Shown: positions 14,511 to 26,860 of the stretch, one piece after another | Numbering within the stretch: the stretch's first letter is position 1 | Layout: the number at the start of each line of letters is the position of its first letter | Origin: Sipunculus nudus | Lineage: Eukaryota > Annelida > Sipuncula > Golfingiida > Sipunculidae | Assembly: GCA_026874595.1 (NCBI GenBank) | Contig: CM049320.1 | Location: forward strand, 19,477,714 to 19,541,713 | Length of the DNA stretch: 64,000 nucleotides | Direction of reading: 5' to 3' | Program-made: the position numbers and the translations under genes | Notes under the pieces: generated by a model | Database searches by the model: none | What the model was told of the DNA's origin: nothing | Seen by the model: the letters and a program-made list of their open reading frames with translations, nothing else

Positions 14511-17500
14511 CTGAGAAACGAAAAAAATATAAATAAAAAAGAGGTATGTCGTACAAAATGCAGCAGCAGATAAACAAAAAGGGTACATATAAACAAAATG
14601 TAGCCACAGAGAAACAGAAAAAAAATGTACGTTTGTACAAAATGCAGCAGCTTAGAAAGAAAGAAAAAAAGGGCTACGTATGTACAAAATGCAGCAGCCG
14701 GGTAGGGAACGTTTACACAAAATGCAGCAGCTGAGAAACAAAAACAGGGGTGCACTTGTAAAAATGTAGCACCTGGGGAAACAAAAATCATGGGTACTTC
14801 CGTACAAACTGTAGCAGCTGGAAAAGATAAATCATTGGCACGTCCGTCCCAGCTGTAGCATCTGGAAAAGATAGATATACATTCGCACATACAATGACAC
14901 CTGAGATACATGAAAAAGGTTGTTCTTTCAAAAGAATTGTCACGCGTGACACAGGGATTTTGGTTGGCATTATGTTCCGGAGGGTTTCAAATTCCTGAAC
15001 ATTCGTTTATACTATAGCCTCACTGGGATTATCAATTCCTGTTGCGTCACAAGGCAAAAGTATTATATTATAAATTTTAACTGAAACGTCTCTGTTAGCC
15101 GTAAAGCAAAGTTTGATATTATGAAAAATATGAGGTCTTTGACATTATCTGTTTATCATGAACAAAAATATTCACACCCCCGTTGGTCGTAAAGAATGTT
15201 AAGAATTTTAGAAGCAGATTGAATAATTCTAAAAAGGTATGCCATGTGTAGTTAACTTTAGGTTGAGTGCGTAAAAATCGAAACCTGAAAAAAATGGAAA
15301 TCGCTTAAAGTTAAATTCGCGAATATGAACAAACAACAAGGAATTTTAGGACTTCACTAACTTGTAACGGATTTATGTTATTATGTAACAGATGATGTGC
15401 ATGTACATCTGTGTTCATCTATGTACATATATCATATAATCAAAGATCTTAAGTTTTCGTTGATAATTTTTTTTATTATAGATATAATCAATTAATCATT
15501 AGTGGCAATATGACACATTTCTATACTTTGTAGAGCAAAGTTCTCTGGGTCTGACCACCAGGGTTTGCACATAGCAAATAATTGTAATCAGACCAATGAG
15601 AGCGTAGTATCGCCTTGTGCATCAATCTCCAAATCTTAAATGTACGACACCCAGTATTATTGGTCTGAATACACTGTTACTGGCACAGAGCCAAGCATCA
15701 TATCACATTGCTGGTATCCCGGTGTAACCAGGTGTCACATATTGAAAATTTAGCTAATGAACAATGCAAAATGACGCTCTCATAGGACTGATTACAATTC
15801 TTTGCTTTGTGCCAGCCCTGGTGGCAAACCCCAGACAACCTTAATTTACTAAGCAGCGGTTATGGCCAGGGAGATCTGCTAGGGCTGCAGTGTAAACCTG
15901 CAGCGTGAGGAACGCACTGTGAAGGTTACTCTTTTGTAGGAGCACGTAAATAGAAACCTTGCGAAATGACGAGTATGGGAAAAAATTAAGTCCGCCAATA
16001 TGAAACAAGTATTTTATTATGGAGAGGCGCTCAACAGGGAGTTTTTTTGTCATTTATAGGGAAAAGAACTACAGATCAAATATATTAAATATATGATATT
16101 CAGCCAGACGTTAATTGAGGCTGCTAATTTTTTATGTCATTACTATCGCCTCTCACCTGGGAAACATATGTTCTAATTCGGTATGTTAATTGCGGTCAAC
16201 TATCCGTAAAACTGTTTCATTACGGTTTAATTGCAGCCGCCCTACTTAGCAAATGCACCGAGGCGTCAATTGTTTCCACCTTAAGTGTGAAATATATGGT
16301 TGACAGTTTAGCCACATTAGCTACCAGAGCGCTTTTAAATCACACTTACAGTCAACGCGAAACAGTAAATCCCCGGGAATCAGTTTCTTCTGTGAGACGA
16401 GGAACGGACCCATAGTTTTACAAGGTGATGTCACATTGGCCCTTGAAAAGAAGAGAAAACAACTTCAACTCGGGAAAACGACATTCCATCAGTTTAACAC
16501 ATATCTTGTAAACACAAAAACAGGTGTGGAATTGAGAATTTTAGCACCACGAGGTGAATCTTAAGCATACATGTATGTCCTTAACGGGATGTTTCAAAGT
16601 AGACTGATTTGTTATAGAACTTAACTACATATTTTCTTTTCTACGTCATCTGCAACTTATTCAGCAGCAATAGCATGCAAGAAGACAGGAATTCGTATTG
16701 TAATATGGATAATTATCACATTGGCCACGTTATATTTGTCTTATATAGATCTAATAGTGACACTATTAACAAATACAAAATTGACAAATAAAAGTAAACC
16801 ATAGCAGCATCTGAACAATAGATGGCGCTGGTGTGCATACACGGGCTTACTGAAAAAAACATTCTACTGGACTGTGGTTCAGCAGAGAGAGGGATAGATG
16901 GTGCCACATTGCAAGGCCGCCGTACTTAAACAATAATACCGTTAACATGACCCTTGATCTTCCTACAGTTATCATAAGAGAATAGCTTGGAGAGAATTTT
17001 AAAGAATGATCAATTATAATTACCGTGTTCAGGTCTTCTTTTAGCTGAAGGAAAACATTTCTCGTATACCAATAAGTCATCGAGCAGACATAACAATATC
17101 CTCGGACGGACCTTTGATCTATGGTATATCAGGCCTACTTGGACAAAAGACACGGTAGCGGCTTTCACTTTTAGCCTATCATTAATCCCAGTCCATTAGC
17201 ATGCATAATTTTGTAACAGAAACATTATATCGACATTTGATAACATAAAAAAAAATATGCGATTCACCGGATCGCGATATACCGATCGGAAATATCGATA
17301 ATATCGCGCACCCCTATCAAATACCTTCGAAAATGCTGTCCAAGATAAAGTATTCATATATCTAGATCCCTAACCATTCCTTATATTTACTAATCTAACG
17401 CGGATGGAAACATAACCTCGTTATCAGCTGTAATGACCCACCTTGAAAACCCGGTGTAATGGAAATCGTTGCCTTCGTGCGCTTCTTCCCTGACTAAATG

Positions 17501-18885
17501 CAGCGCCACATCAAACGAAGGCTGAACTGGGGCGGACATCCATGTTCGCCATAGTATCCATTTCCCCATGAACTGGAACATAAACACACCACTGTGGAAA
17601 TGTATCCTCAGTCAGTACATAATACTACCATCAAGGTTGAAACCTAGAATTTACAAGGGGAAATTCATGGAGATTACGCCACTTGCTTTATCTTCCAGCA
17701 CTGCAAATGAAGGAGAACACCAGGGTCTCATTCTAATAAAAAAAATCAAAATGTAATTTAAAAAATTTAAAATGGATTTAAGGGATATCAGGGTTCGTGC
17801 GTTTCCCCTTTTTCGACCTAATAATATGAAAGCTAAAAGTAAAATACCAAAAAACGCGTCTGAATTTGGGTCAAGCATCGTTATCTCCCCTTCTACTTCA
17901 GGCGATAGTTACGCATAAAGTTTAGTAGGATTCCTGGTGTTGCGTAACCCTATTTCTTAGCCATCTCTCCATCTTCGGGTCCATGGTTTACTTATTTACA
18001 CTATGAGTCGAAGAGAGGATAGAGAATGGAATTGTAACATATTAATTTCTGGGGGTTTTGGGTGGGGAGGTGGGGGGGGGGGGGGGTTGTAGGTCTGGTT
18101 GATAAAGCCGACGCCATTATCTTTATAGGTGTTTTTTTTTTTAACTGGCGGTGAATGACGTTCTTTGGTAATCTAAAGTACACCTCTCTGTGGAACACCC
18201 CATGTCATCATTTTAATAGCACATTTAGCATGCAAGAAACCAATTAAGTAAAAAAAAATGGGTGGTTTCAGGTTTCAGCTTTAGCAAATAACCCCTTCCT
18301 GTCAAACCAAAAAATATTTCGATGGCAAGGTGACTAACTATATTCAATAACTCGTTGATAATAGTACTCACATGTCCTGGTTGTGAGCAATATATTAGTA
18401 CAAGCGTCGTTTATTTTAGTTGGTAAAAGGTAATTGTAAAGATATTCAGTAGAAATATGGAGAGATGTTTTAAATTTTTATATAAGTTGCCCAAGATAAA
18501 CATGGGCCAAATAAAAAATAGGCCAAGAAAAAACACAACTTGAAAATTTATTCATACTGTTCATGCATCCAATTACAAAAGGAAGGTGCATATTAATTTT
18601 CTTTAATTATCTCAGCTTAATAACGGACTCGGATGTTGTAGAATCGACTAAATCACTGCCTCACATTAAATATTTGAGCCAAAAGTATATGAAATAATCG
18701 ATAACATTGTTTTGTCTTAAATAAAATAAAACAATTATTGTCCATATTTATAAGATCTTATAAAGCTGAGAGGTGGAGAATAAAAGATCATCAGAGACAA
18801 AGGGGTTTTAATCTTAAGTGTGAACCATTACCATTTGATCTCAAATTAATATATATATATTATATATATATTATATATATATATA

Positions 18886-18924
<39 letters not shown>

Positions 18925-20565
18925 CGTTAATATTATGTATATTGTATTGTTAATGATTTATGGACGAAATTTTTGAACATATATACATAATCATTACGGA
19001 AATAAAATAATTTGTATCCAAACCCACCTGAAGCAACCGTATGGGATATAGCCTTGATACGAGAGATCAATAACATTTAATTAGTTACACCTGGGAATAA
19101 AAATTATTTGTGCTAAGTGAAGGCAGCCAATTTTAAATTCTATAACTGCACAAATCTGTAATCATAACTGCTCATTTCCAAATTATAACTAAACGTATTG
19201 CGGTTAAGTGCACGTTATAATATACACGGCGTATCGTAATGAGGTACGTTCAATAATAGTCTGTGTCACCAGCTTGATCATGTTTTAAACGTTATTTTAA
19301 TTGCAGTCTTCACAGCTTGTACATCAGCTCCTCTGACTGCATAGTTGCGTTAATAATCTATGATCCTTCTTAATTGAAAAATTCGATCAACAAAATATCG
19401 GACAAAACAAATATTTGTTTGAAACTAAATGGTGTACGTATTTTGAAGGGCCACTTTATTCTGGCACTCGTATAAGTCTACGATTCTGGTTGTTAAATTA
19501 ACTAACATACAACCTTCATGTGAAGCCCCCTTACATAAATCTTGCCTTACAAACTGGATAAATAAAACTAAAATATCGAATGAAATATAATGCCTACCTC
19601 GTTTTCCTGAAATTTCTCATCCACTGGCACAGCGCTCGCGTTGCATTGCCCTGAATCATAAAAAAAAGTGTCATTTTGACTTTCTTCCTTTTTTGGTATT
19701 ATACACGTTTCTTTCCCTGGTGTTTAATCAATAATAATATAAATACAGTCATGCGAAGAGATTGTTTGTGATACCGCCCGCCATGACAGTAATAATCGTC
19801 GAGAAATATTTTCAGCTGTCTGGAACTCTTCATGCTTTTATTAAATGAAACGTTTAGAATCCTTCAATTCGCTTTTAAAATTAAATTTCTTTGATTCCTG
19901 CATGTTTTCTACTGGTAGATGTTCTAGTTTCCCTTAGGCTTACTTTCCAATACCCTGTACGTCTAATTGAAGCATTTGTACTCATACTAATTATTTGACA
20001 GCACCTGGGGGAAGGCGTTTATGCTAGTTTAAGTGTTAAATAAATGTTTCCTATAATGACATCAACTGTAAAATTCTACAACTACTTCTGCTACCACTAC
20101 TTCTACTACTACTGATACTACTACTACTACTACTACTACTTCTACTACTACTACTACTTATAATAATAATAATTACTATTATTATTATTATTATTTTATC
20201 ATTATTATTGGTAGTAGATTTAGTGGCAGTAGCAGTAGTAGTTGTAGTAGTTGTATAAGATACTAATACTAGTGGTATCATTATTTTTCTTATTTTTATT
20301 ATTATTATCATTATTACTAGTGGAAGTATTAGTACAAGTACTTAAATTTCGTTTGGGATAAAATGTAACACCACGCAACAAAAGGTCTAGTGGTCAAAGC
20401 CCACGCCATCTGGCACTGCAAAAGTAATATTTGACCGGTGAACATATACTTTGTGAGAAAAAATAATAAACAAAGGTTTATGTTAAAAATAAAAATTAAG
20501 AATATACCTTCAACGCCACCAAACAGGAAACAAAGTCCAGCAACTACAAAAATAAGCGAGCGCAT
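14260..20565 (-). CDS. Secreted lipocalin-like protein (six-exon model, 189 aa)
   Basis: Six minus-strand exons join in frame to 190 codons including the stop, the usual size of a lipocalin. Exon 1 is a hydrophobic signal peptide (MRSLIFVVAGLCFLFGGVEG). The mature start, with Cys in GQCNAS and then PVDEKFQENE, followed by FMGKW, matches the lipocalin N-terminal cysteine and first-strand G-x-W signature. The C-terminal exon has HFVMFYC, CSSPRLQVYYR and a helix-like KLVEASTRHIANAC, the layout of the last strands, conserved cysteines and C-terminal helix of apolipoprotein D-like lipocalins. Lipocalins carry small hydrophobic ligands in an extracellular beta-barrel; the ligand here is unknown. 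The two small exons 4 and 5 rest on phase and open frame only. A donor-like GTATGT in exon 6 could extend the gene differently. Confidence 0.65.
14500..14910. repeat. ~40-bp minisatellite built on a splice acceptor
   Basis: About nine degenerate units, each carrying AAAATGCAGCAGC then GAGAAACAAAAA on the plus strand. On the minus strand each reads as TTTTTGTTTCTC, AG, CTGCTGCATTTT, i.e. a polypyrimidine tract plus AG. The unit includes the real acceptor of the lipocalin-like terminal exon. Confidence 0.85.
15555..15824. mobile_element. MITE with ~50-bp terminal inverted repeats
   Basis: CCACCAGGGTTTGCACATAG at 15555 onward is mirrored by the right end, whose reverse complement reads CCACCAGGGCTGGCACAAAG. 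Similarity extends about 50 bp inward through AATTGTAATCAG and ATGAGAGCGT on both sides. The interior is non-coding. It lies in the last intron of the lipocalin-like gene. A CAGGG start suggests a hAT-type MITE, by inference. Confidence 0.75.
16350..16389 (-). CDS. Lipocalin-like gene, exon 5
   Basis: 40-bp exon coding KKLIPGDLLFRVD, with acceptor CTCACAG and strong donor GTAAGT, phase 0 to 1. It fits a beta strand ahead of the terminal exon. Confidence 0.5.
17024..17060 (-). CDS. Lipocalin-like gene, exon 4 (tentative)
   Basis: 37-bp exon coding RNVFLQLKEDLNT. It is the only frame found that takes phase 2 in and gives phase 0 out. The acceptor ACGAG has a poor pyrimidine tract; the donor is GTAATT. 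A different small exon is possible. Confidence 0.4.
17220..17320 (-). mobile_element. possible DNA transposon terminus
   Basis: On the minus strand GGGGTGCGCGATATTATCGA is followed by self-complementary TATCGCGATC. Such GGGGTGNGCGATAT ends are typical of hAT-like elements. The second end was not identified. Confidence 0.3.
17442..17572 (-). CDS. Lipocalin-like gene, exon 3 (GKW strand)
   Basis: Acceptor TGTTCCAG, donor GTGGGT, phase 0 to 2. Starts FMGKWILWRTW and ends NDFHYTGFS. It carries the lipocalin first-strand G-x-W and the following strands. Confidence 0.7.
18060..18090 (+). repeat. poly-G tract
   Basis: Run of about 16 G after TGGGGAGGTG, in the second intron of the lipocalin-like gene. 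Able in principle to form a G-quadruplex. Confidence 0.8.
18845..18922. repeat. (AT)n microsatellite
   Basis: Interrupted then pure TA repeat in an intron of the lipocalin-like gene. Confidence 0.95.
19598..19650 (-). CDS. Lipocalin-like gene, exon 2
   Basis: Acceptor TTCAG, donor GTAGGC, phase 1 to 0. Codes GQCNASAVPVDEKFQENE, the N-terminal cysteine segment of the mature protein. Confidence 0.65.
20085..20320. repeat. trinucleotide mosaic (CTA)n/(AAT)n/(ATT)n/(AGT)n
   Basis: Succession of TAC, ATA/ATT and TAG triplet repeats, roughly symmetric, with CTA copies on the left and TAG copies on the right of a central ATT block. The poly-T, I and S reading frames are artefacts. Confidence 0.9.
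20508..20565 (-). CDS. Lipocalin-like gene, exon 1 (signal peptide)
   Basis: Codes MRSLIFVVAGLCFLFGGVE plus the first base of the next codon, a typical secretory signal peptide. Donor GTATAT, phase 1. Confidence 0.7.
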
Positions 20566-20569
20566 CTCT

Positions 20570-21730
20570 CAGGCCGGTCTGTATGACTGATACCTGTACA
20601 ACGGGAAGAGAGCTGTACTCTGTGAGCAGTGCTTTACAAATGTCCTATGTAGACGACGAACAAATTATTAACATGCTTTTTAAAGTTGTTTATCGGCCAA
20701 GGAGTGAAGATTGACAAACTAAGAATACGATATATCTTCCTCTAATGGAACACCTTTCACTGTTAAAGAGCTGGAAATCATTTACACAACGGATCACTGC
20801 CTGGGAGTCTTACCTAAAAAAAAAGGATTTGAAGAGGTCATAGGTCAGTGGCAGACCTCACGCATCCTTGCCTAATATCTGATGTTCAGCCATGGTGAGA
20901 CAGAGATGTGCAAATCAAAATGTTAATTAGCACAAGGTACTGTGGTTGCCTTTTTGTACACGAGGGCTTCAAATTCTAGATATTTCACGAAAGAGGAATT
21001 ATCGCGCAAAAAAAACTTAAGAAAACCTATCGTGGAAGGTAAATCGAAAGTTAAAAGCCTCGTTCTTGATTTAAATAATAACAAATCTTACATGTTTTAA
21101 GACTGACTTTATAAATGAAATCAAATCGGTCGATGTTCTCTTGTGTTTTCGTCAAATTATTAGGATGGTGTGTACATTATTTGATATAACTGATTCATTA
21201 AATAGTGGTCTACTTAGTGTTGATTTTTAATAGAGCGAGATTGCGAATATTGAACACTCGCGAAACACAGAAAATTTGGAAATCGCGACAGTATAACACC
21301 GCGAATATGGAGCCATACAAAGTATATTGCTATAAATGAGCTATAGGATCTCGGTAGCACTTCGAGAGAGGGTTATTGGTTGGGGTTTCTCCCACTTCAT
21401 CCTGGAATATTTGACAGAATTCTACCGTTAATTTCACATACAATCAAGGACACAGTTACTTTTCCATCGTAAAATAAGTTTGCATATAGAATTAAAATAA
21501 TATCTTTTCATTCGAAACATGTGTATTCGCACTAAGATTAACACACTATATTGGAATTTCCGGGCAATGTACAAAGGGGGGCATGGAGACACGTTGAGAA
21601 AAAAATCTATATCTGATTGATTAAATAAGAGTTCACACTCACAGAGCGCATACCACCGCCAACATCTGTCTCCGCATTAAATTTCGCCTTAATATTTAAT
21701 ATAACACATTTATTTTACATGGATAATACA
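20570..21730. other. no gene recognised
   Basis: Region 5' of the lipocalin-like signal-peptide exon. It may hold its promoter and 5' UTR, but no motif such as a TATA box can be assigned with confidence. Confidence 0.4.
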
Positions 21731-21734
21731 AATA

Positions 21735-21930
21735 GTTTTTATAATAATCTATGCGCTCTCCATGGCTCCGGTGATGGCGTTCGGTAGTCTGCAGGGGTGG
21801 AGGAAACCTGAGAAAACCACCGGCCTTGGACGGGCAACCACAACCCACTCTCATGGCCACGCCGGGGATCGAACCCAGGTCGCCAGCAAAGAGAGCCGAG
21901 CATTTTACCCCTCGACTGTCCAGGCCCCGA
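21735..21930 (-). mobile_element. tRNA-derived SINE, family 1 (minus)
   Basis: Minus strand: GGGCCTGGACAGTCGAGGGG, box B GGGTTCGATCCCCGG, core GGTGGTTTTCTCAGGTTTCC, then ACTACCGAACGCC and GAGCCATGGAGAG. The block order is the same as in the plus-strand copy at 51711. Confidence 0.85.
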
Positions 21931-22119
21931 TATAATCGATATAATCATGCCATTCAACAGTTAATTACTGCAATTAACTGAACACATCAGGAAATATCGA
22001 CTATAGCTCATTGAAATCCGTAAGAACATTGGAGATTATGTGTTGGGTTCATAAATCCAATTGATGACTGTCATTTTAGACAGGCAGAGAGATTGACAAA
22101 AGATGAAAGGTGAAAGGTG

Positions 22120-22140
22120 GGGTGGGGGGGGGGGGGGGTT
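22120..22140 (+). repeat. poly-G tract
   Basis: About 18 G with one T interruption. Confidence 0.8.
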
Positions 22141-22259
22141 AGTCAGTCTCAGTCGACTTAATTTTACACTTTGTCACACACATACACAAACAAACACGAC
22201 CGATCATTTAACGCCCTCACACCCTCATCGGTGGAGTTAACTATAGTAATACATGTATA

Positions 22260-22262
<3 letters not shown>

Positions 22263-22321
<59 letters not shown>
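22263..22321. repeat. (AT)n microsatellite
   Basis: About 58 bp pure AT. Confidence 0.97.
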
Positions 22322-22322
<1 letters not shown>

Positions 22323-22734
22323 CCATGGCACAATTCTACTGTTTTTAAGGTTTTTTTCATTTCCTAACCATTGAGTTGTCAAGATGAATATAGTGCCATT
22401 GAAGCAACACAGCTTGGTTATTATAAGCAAATGGAAAGTTCAAACGGCCGCTTTCGTAGTTGCTCCTAATAGGTGCTTATTTAGTTAAACCTGTTTTAAC
22501 CAATGATAAATGTCTGAATGTATTTTATAATTGATGGTGGCACGTAATTTGTTTGTGGCCATGCCACAGAAATACCAGTTACCAGACTTTCCGCACTCAA
22601 AAACGTGGATACTTTGCCTGATTGTTCTGTTAGGACCTGTTCATTTGTGAAGCTTTCCTCAGCCTCCTAGGGGTCTTACAAACGAAGCAGCCTTAATATA
22701 CGCTGGAAAGTTATTCTTTCTACATTTCTATGCG

Positions 22735-22860
22735 CCCGCGGCCAGTACTCATACACGTCTGGGTGGAGAAGAGTCTTAGAGCGGAGGACGGTCAGAGCGG
22801 GACTCGAACCCACAACCTTGCGCATACAAGTCCAGCGCAACCACGCTACACAAAGACTGG
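22735..22860 (-). mobile_element. tRNA-derived SINE head, family 3
   Basis: Minus strand TGTAGCGTGGTTGCGCTGGA followed, at tRNA spacing, by GGGTTCGAGTCCCGC, a perfect pol III box B. It lacks a convincing acceptor-stem match and continues into non-tRNA sequence, so it is read as a SINE rather than a functional tRNA gene. Confidence 0.55.
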
Positions 22861-23037
22861 TCTAATAGTCCCTATTGACATAGTTCTATAAAGTCGTACA
22901 CGTCGGACCCGCCGATATATATGACTGGATAGTTAGTTGTCAAAATTTCCAAGACACTAGCCACGGCCGCCTTTATCTGTGACTTGTCGTGGGTGATGAC
23001 AATATCCATGTATGTACATTTGTCGCTCAAAAAGTAA

Positions 23038-23039
<2 letters not shown>

Positions 23040-23078
<39 letters not shown>

Positions 23079-23109
23079 TATATATATATATTTCATTCAT
23101 CATTACAAA

Positions 23110-23173
<64 letters not shown>

Positions 23174-23180
23174 TATATTT
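23040..23180. repeat. paired (AT)n and (CT)n microsatellites
   Basis: AT at 23040-23092, CT at 23110-23126, then AT again to about 23178. Confidence 0.95.
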
Positions 23181-23634
23181 AAATCATGAAAGCATGTTAG
23201 ATTCCAGTTGTTATGCATGATGCTTTTGTATTCAAAATACTTTGAACATTTTTTATGAAGAATAAAGGAAGTGTGGTAATGGCGATAACGAATATATAAA
23301 TTCATCGTGAAGACATAGGTAGCTTAGGTACGGTCTTTACTGTCTGTTAATGTCTCTACGTCGACACTTGTAAACGTTTGTTATTTGATGTAGTGTTTCG
23401 TAACTGTTTGTCCTTGTCACGCATGCTCCGTATAGAGTCAGATCTCCCAACCACTAAAGTGACAGACTTCACGATATTAACATACTTGTAGCGCATTAAG
23501 TACCATCTTATGACACGCTTTGGCTTAGGCCTTCAGTGCAGAAACTAGAATTACCAGGTTCACGTTGAGATAAAAATGTCAGATTTTACACCTTGGCGGC
23601 AACTACAACGCCTGGCTAGCTCTTCGTCGACTCA

Positions 23635-23900
23635 GATGACGCCAGAAAAAAAGCCATTTGTGTATTGTATACTCATCATACCAGTCACCAAAGAGTGGCT
23701 GTCGTATCTGACTACTAGCTCGACTACTGAGGTCTGTAGCTTGAGAATTCCAGTATGTTTTTCTTCAACCACACTAGTGACATCTTTCATCTCTTGGTGA
23801 CGACTGAGTCCGTTATATATCAAATATAACTCAGTATATGCTAAACTGGCCCTGTCGATACAGCTGATAAGACTTTGAAATTCCTCCCCGGCTCTCACTG
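23635..23900 (-). CDS. possible exon or decayed coding fragment, function unknown
   Basis: An 88-codon minus-strand frame with balanced composition, including FQSLISCIDRASLAYTELYL and VVEEKHTGILKLQTSVVELV. An AG-like site lies near 23900 and a GGTATGA donor-like site inside the frame. I do not recognise a family, and no neighbouring exon could be joined to it. It may be a chance frame. Confidence 0.2.
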
Positions 23901-23904
23901 TATC

Positions 23905-26050
23905 GCCACGCTAAGAACAGGTACTGCCACACCAGGGGGCAAAGTATACTAAATTAAGGCTCTATGGCCATTCGACAGCATCGTCAGTGATAAAAGGCAT
24001 TATTGGCTACATATATGCTTAGGCGTTAATCATGTAATACGTGTATATTAACCGGACCTATATACCCTGCGTCATTCTTTTACAGATGTCTATGAAGTTA
24101 CATTAGGTGTATATTGGATATCTTTAGTGAGATTGACCTGAGTGGCCTTTTTCTCCTTTGACGAAAGAGAGCCTATCGACTTGTTTAAGTGACTTGGAAT
24201 CCATTGTTCACAGCTGCATTGGAAATCTCTTTAAGAATTCATATATTTTCGCCATTTTGACAACTCAAATCAGCTACCAGAAGTAAACCAGCCACGTACA
24301 TTTATGTACTTTCCTACAACACCTGTCATGTGTTGTAACTCAGCGGATTACAACATGTATGTGTGTTGAATTTCCAATCGCATACAAGCATATCTGGCCC
24401 GAGCTACGTAGCCATTAGCCAAAATGCACACTGAGCAGGACATAACTGGTTAGTTACCTTAATGAAAGCCGAGGATCCCTTTCAGAAAAAAAAAATGACA
24501 GACAAATTTGACAATCGACAGGACATTAACTGAACAAACAATTCAAGGCAAGTATAGACTTGTGCGGACTGTATCTGTATATTACAATAGCTCTTCTGGC
24601 CTGTGTGTCTATCTGTTTGTCTGATCGTCTCCCTCTCCCCCGACCAGCTGAAAAGCAGCTTGCTTGTGTTCATAAAAGCAAGAGACATAACACCGTGCCA
24701 TCAACATTTATGTCATATTTCCGAGATGACGAGGCCAACACAGTTATGACCAAACTAAAACAGCACGTTTGCCCTTTGGCCTATATTCAGTATACATATC
24801 AGAATTAAAGGAATGAAGTATATATTACATGTTTGGCCACAGCATTGTCGTCTATGAAGACACTAAACACACTTTCAGCATTAAATATACATATAATCTG
24901 TCATTATTTTGATAACTTGACCAGGGGTTTTAAAAAGGGGGTTGTTTGTAGGACCGTTAGCGGCCAGTTCTTGACTACACTGAAGTCTGCAGTGATCCAG
25001 CGTAAAGAACATCATTGGGTATTCTAAATACACTAATTACCGGGGCAAAAGTGTAGTTATGCTGCGCTCGTTACCTCTGGGATTTATGGTGTATGAACAC
25101 CAGGTGTCAGGTGGTGCAAACGACTTGCAATATTTCGATTCCTAGTTTACAAATTAAAATGCCCTATGACCGGATGTCTAGGTTGTCATAGTATGCAAAC
25201 ATGAACAGATTTATAATATATGTTTCATGTCACATTTGTTCAATTTTATTTGACAATAAACAACTAAAATTTTACTAGTAAAATCTTGGTTTTATTATTT
25301 ACTCCCTGGATTCCGCAATTGTCGTGGATAAAGGTCAAGGTCGCCAAGGGGGACAAATAGGGTTACTTCAAGAAGCCCAAGTTCGCCATGGGTAAACACC
25401 ACTTTGACCAAGTGCCGTTTCTTTCCACTTGTCAACCAGTTACCAAGAGGTAACGAGTACCGTAGATATAGGCCACAGAAACATGTCATTTCTTAATTGT
25501 TGCAAAGAAAATTACGTGCAAATGAATGTTTTGTGATACACACTGGTTAGCATGCCTATCTTTAAACGCAAAATATGAGCAATTCTCAGCAAATAGTAAA
25601 GAATTGTTAAATAGTATTTTCCGTACTATGGGGACCGTTTAATAATATATATCAAAAGTGCACCGTAGTAGGATTCCCGAAAAATTAATATTTTCCAAAT
25701 AGTGGTACCCACTGAGCCCTTTAAATGACCATATTTTTTGGGGTCCAACTCGCTACGTAGTCCTTTTACTGGCAAATTAAAGATGGCGCCAAGTTGCTAA
25801 AAGTGGCCCTAAAATATGTTTCACCATAAAGTTGTACTTTATGTATCTACTACAAGGTTTTCTGGATAAAAAGACATTGAAAACAAAGTATTGCTTAGTA
25901 GAAATATGCTTGGTGAGTCCAAGATATCGTCCAAAATCGCCGGCAAGTCCCTTAAGTGTACAATCCTAAATATACAATTCATCTAAAGTTAGAAGATGTA
26001 CTTTTTATGTTGAAACTGTACACTGGTACGCCAGTGCACCGCAGTTCAAA
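23905..26050. other. no gene recognised
   Basis: Unassigned DNA. A fragment near 25325-25360 (AAGGTCAAGGTCGCC) resembles the half-site-rich repeat family found further right. Other frames are short and unsupported. Confidence 0.4.
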
Positions 26051-26054
26051 ACAA

Positions 26055-26860
26055 TTGTTACGGAACCTAATAACAACAGATCACGTAGTCGTGACGAGCA
26101 TAAATTTTGTTACGGAGATAAATAAAAATCAGATTCTGCAACACCAGGCAGCGTGAAATGTCTAGGGGAATGAATAAAGAAGTCAGTGGTTTTATGTTAA
26201 CAAATAACTATAATTTATTCTTAAGACATCCCTAACATTACAATACACCAAATCAATACAATTACACAGTATAAGAACAGTATAACAGCAAATCATTACA
26301 ATTGCACAGTATAATAAATAAAGTGTACAGTACCCGGACACCACCAATGTCACAGAACAATAAGTCCCTTAAAGCATATAATCCAGGTGAACAGTTCACA
26401 TAGATCTTCTCAGAGAATAACAGTCCAAATCAATCACAAACTTACTCTGTTGTTATCCGAAAGTGAAGTTCTTGTAATAACTCCGAAAGCAAACTAGAGA
26501 CAGTTCCACTAAATCTGCATAGAGTTCATAGAATCCCTGATATTACTGTAATTATCGGAACTGACTCACACTCTTCAGTTTCCGTTGGACCATTTCTCTC
26601 TTCTTTCTTTCCCGCTCTAAAACACAGCCCCTATTTATAACTTTTCATCCGAAAATTCTAGAAACTTCTATTTCACGAACAATCGAGAGAACCCAACAAT
26701 ACATAATAAACACGCCCAAAGAACATACTAGAACAAAGAACGCTGTGTTTCTACAGGTCAGAGTTCAACCAATGCGGGTTACACCCGGCCAGGCGAGGTT
26801 GCTACAGCAGAGAGCTATGGGTGCCACACGAACCAAATGTCAACAACACACGGAACACCC
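26055..26860 (+). mobile_element. dispersed repeat R1, copy 1
   Basis: Matches the reverse complement of 41490-42030 over hundreds of bases: TTACGGAACCTAATA, AACAGATCACGTAGTCGT, GGCAGCGTGAAATGTCTAG, GGAATGAATAAAGAAG and so on, with the 3' part diverged. Short matching peptide stretches (LRNLI, TDHVVV) follow from the DNA similarity. No transposase or reverse transcriptase is seen. It could be a solo LTR or a non-autonomous element. Confidence 0.65.

Noticed and set aside
14438-14911. 157-codon minus frame rich in Cys and Phe
   Set aside because: It reads through the splice-acceptor minisatellite in a different frame from the lipocalin-like exon; low-complexity periodic peptide.
16134-16415. 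93-codon plus frame
   Set aside because: Antisense to the lipocalin-like exon 5, without motif or splice context.
22735-22860. Functional tRNA gene
   Set aside because: Box B is perfect, but the acceptor arm does not pair convincingly and the similarity runs into SINE-like sequence.
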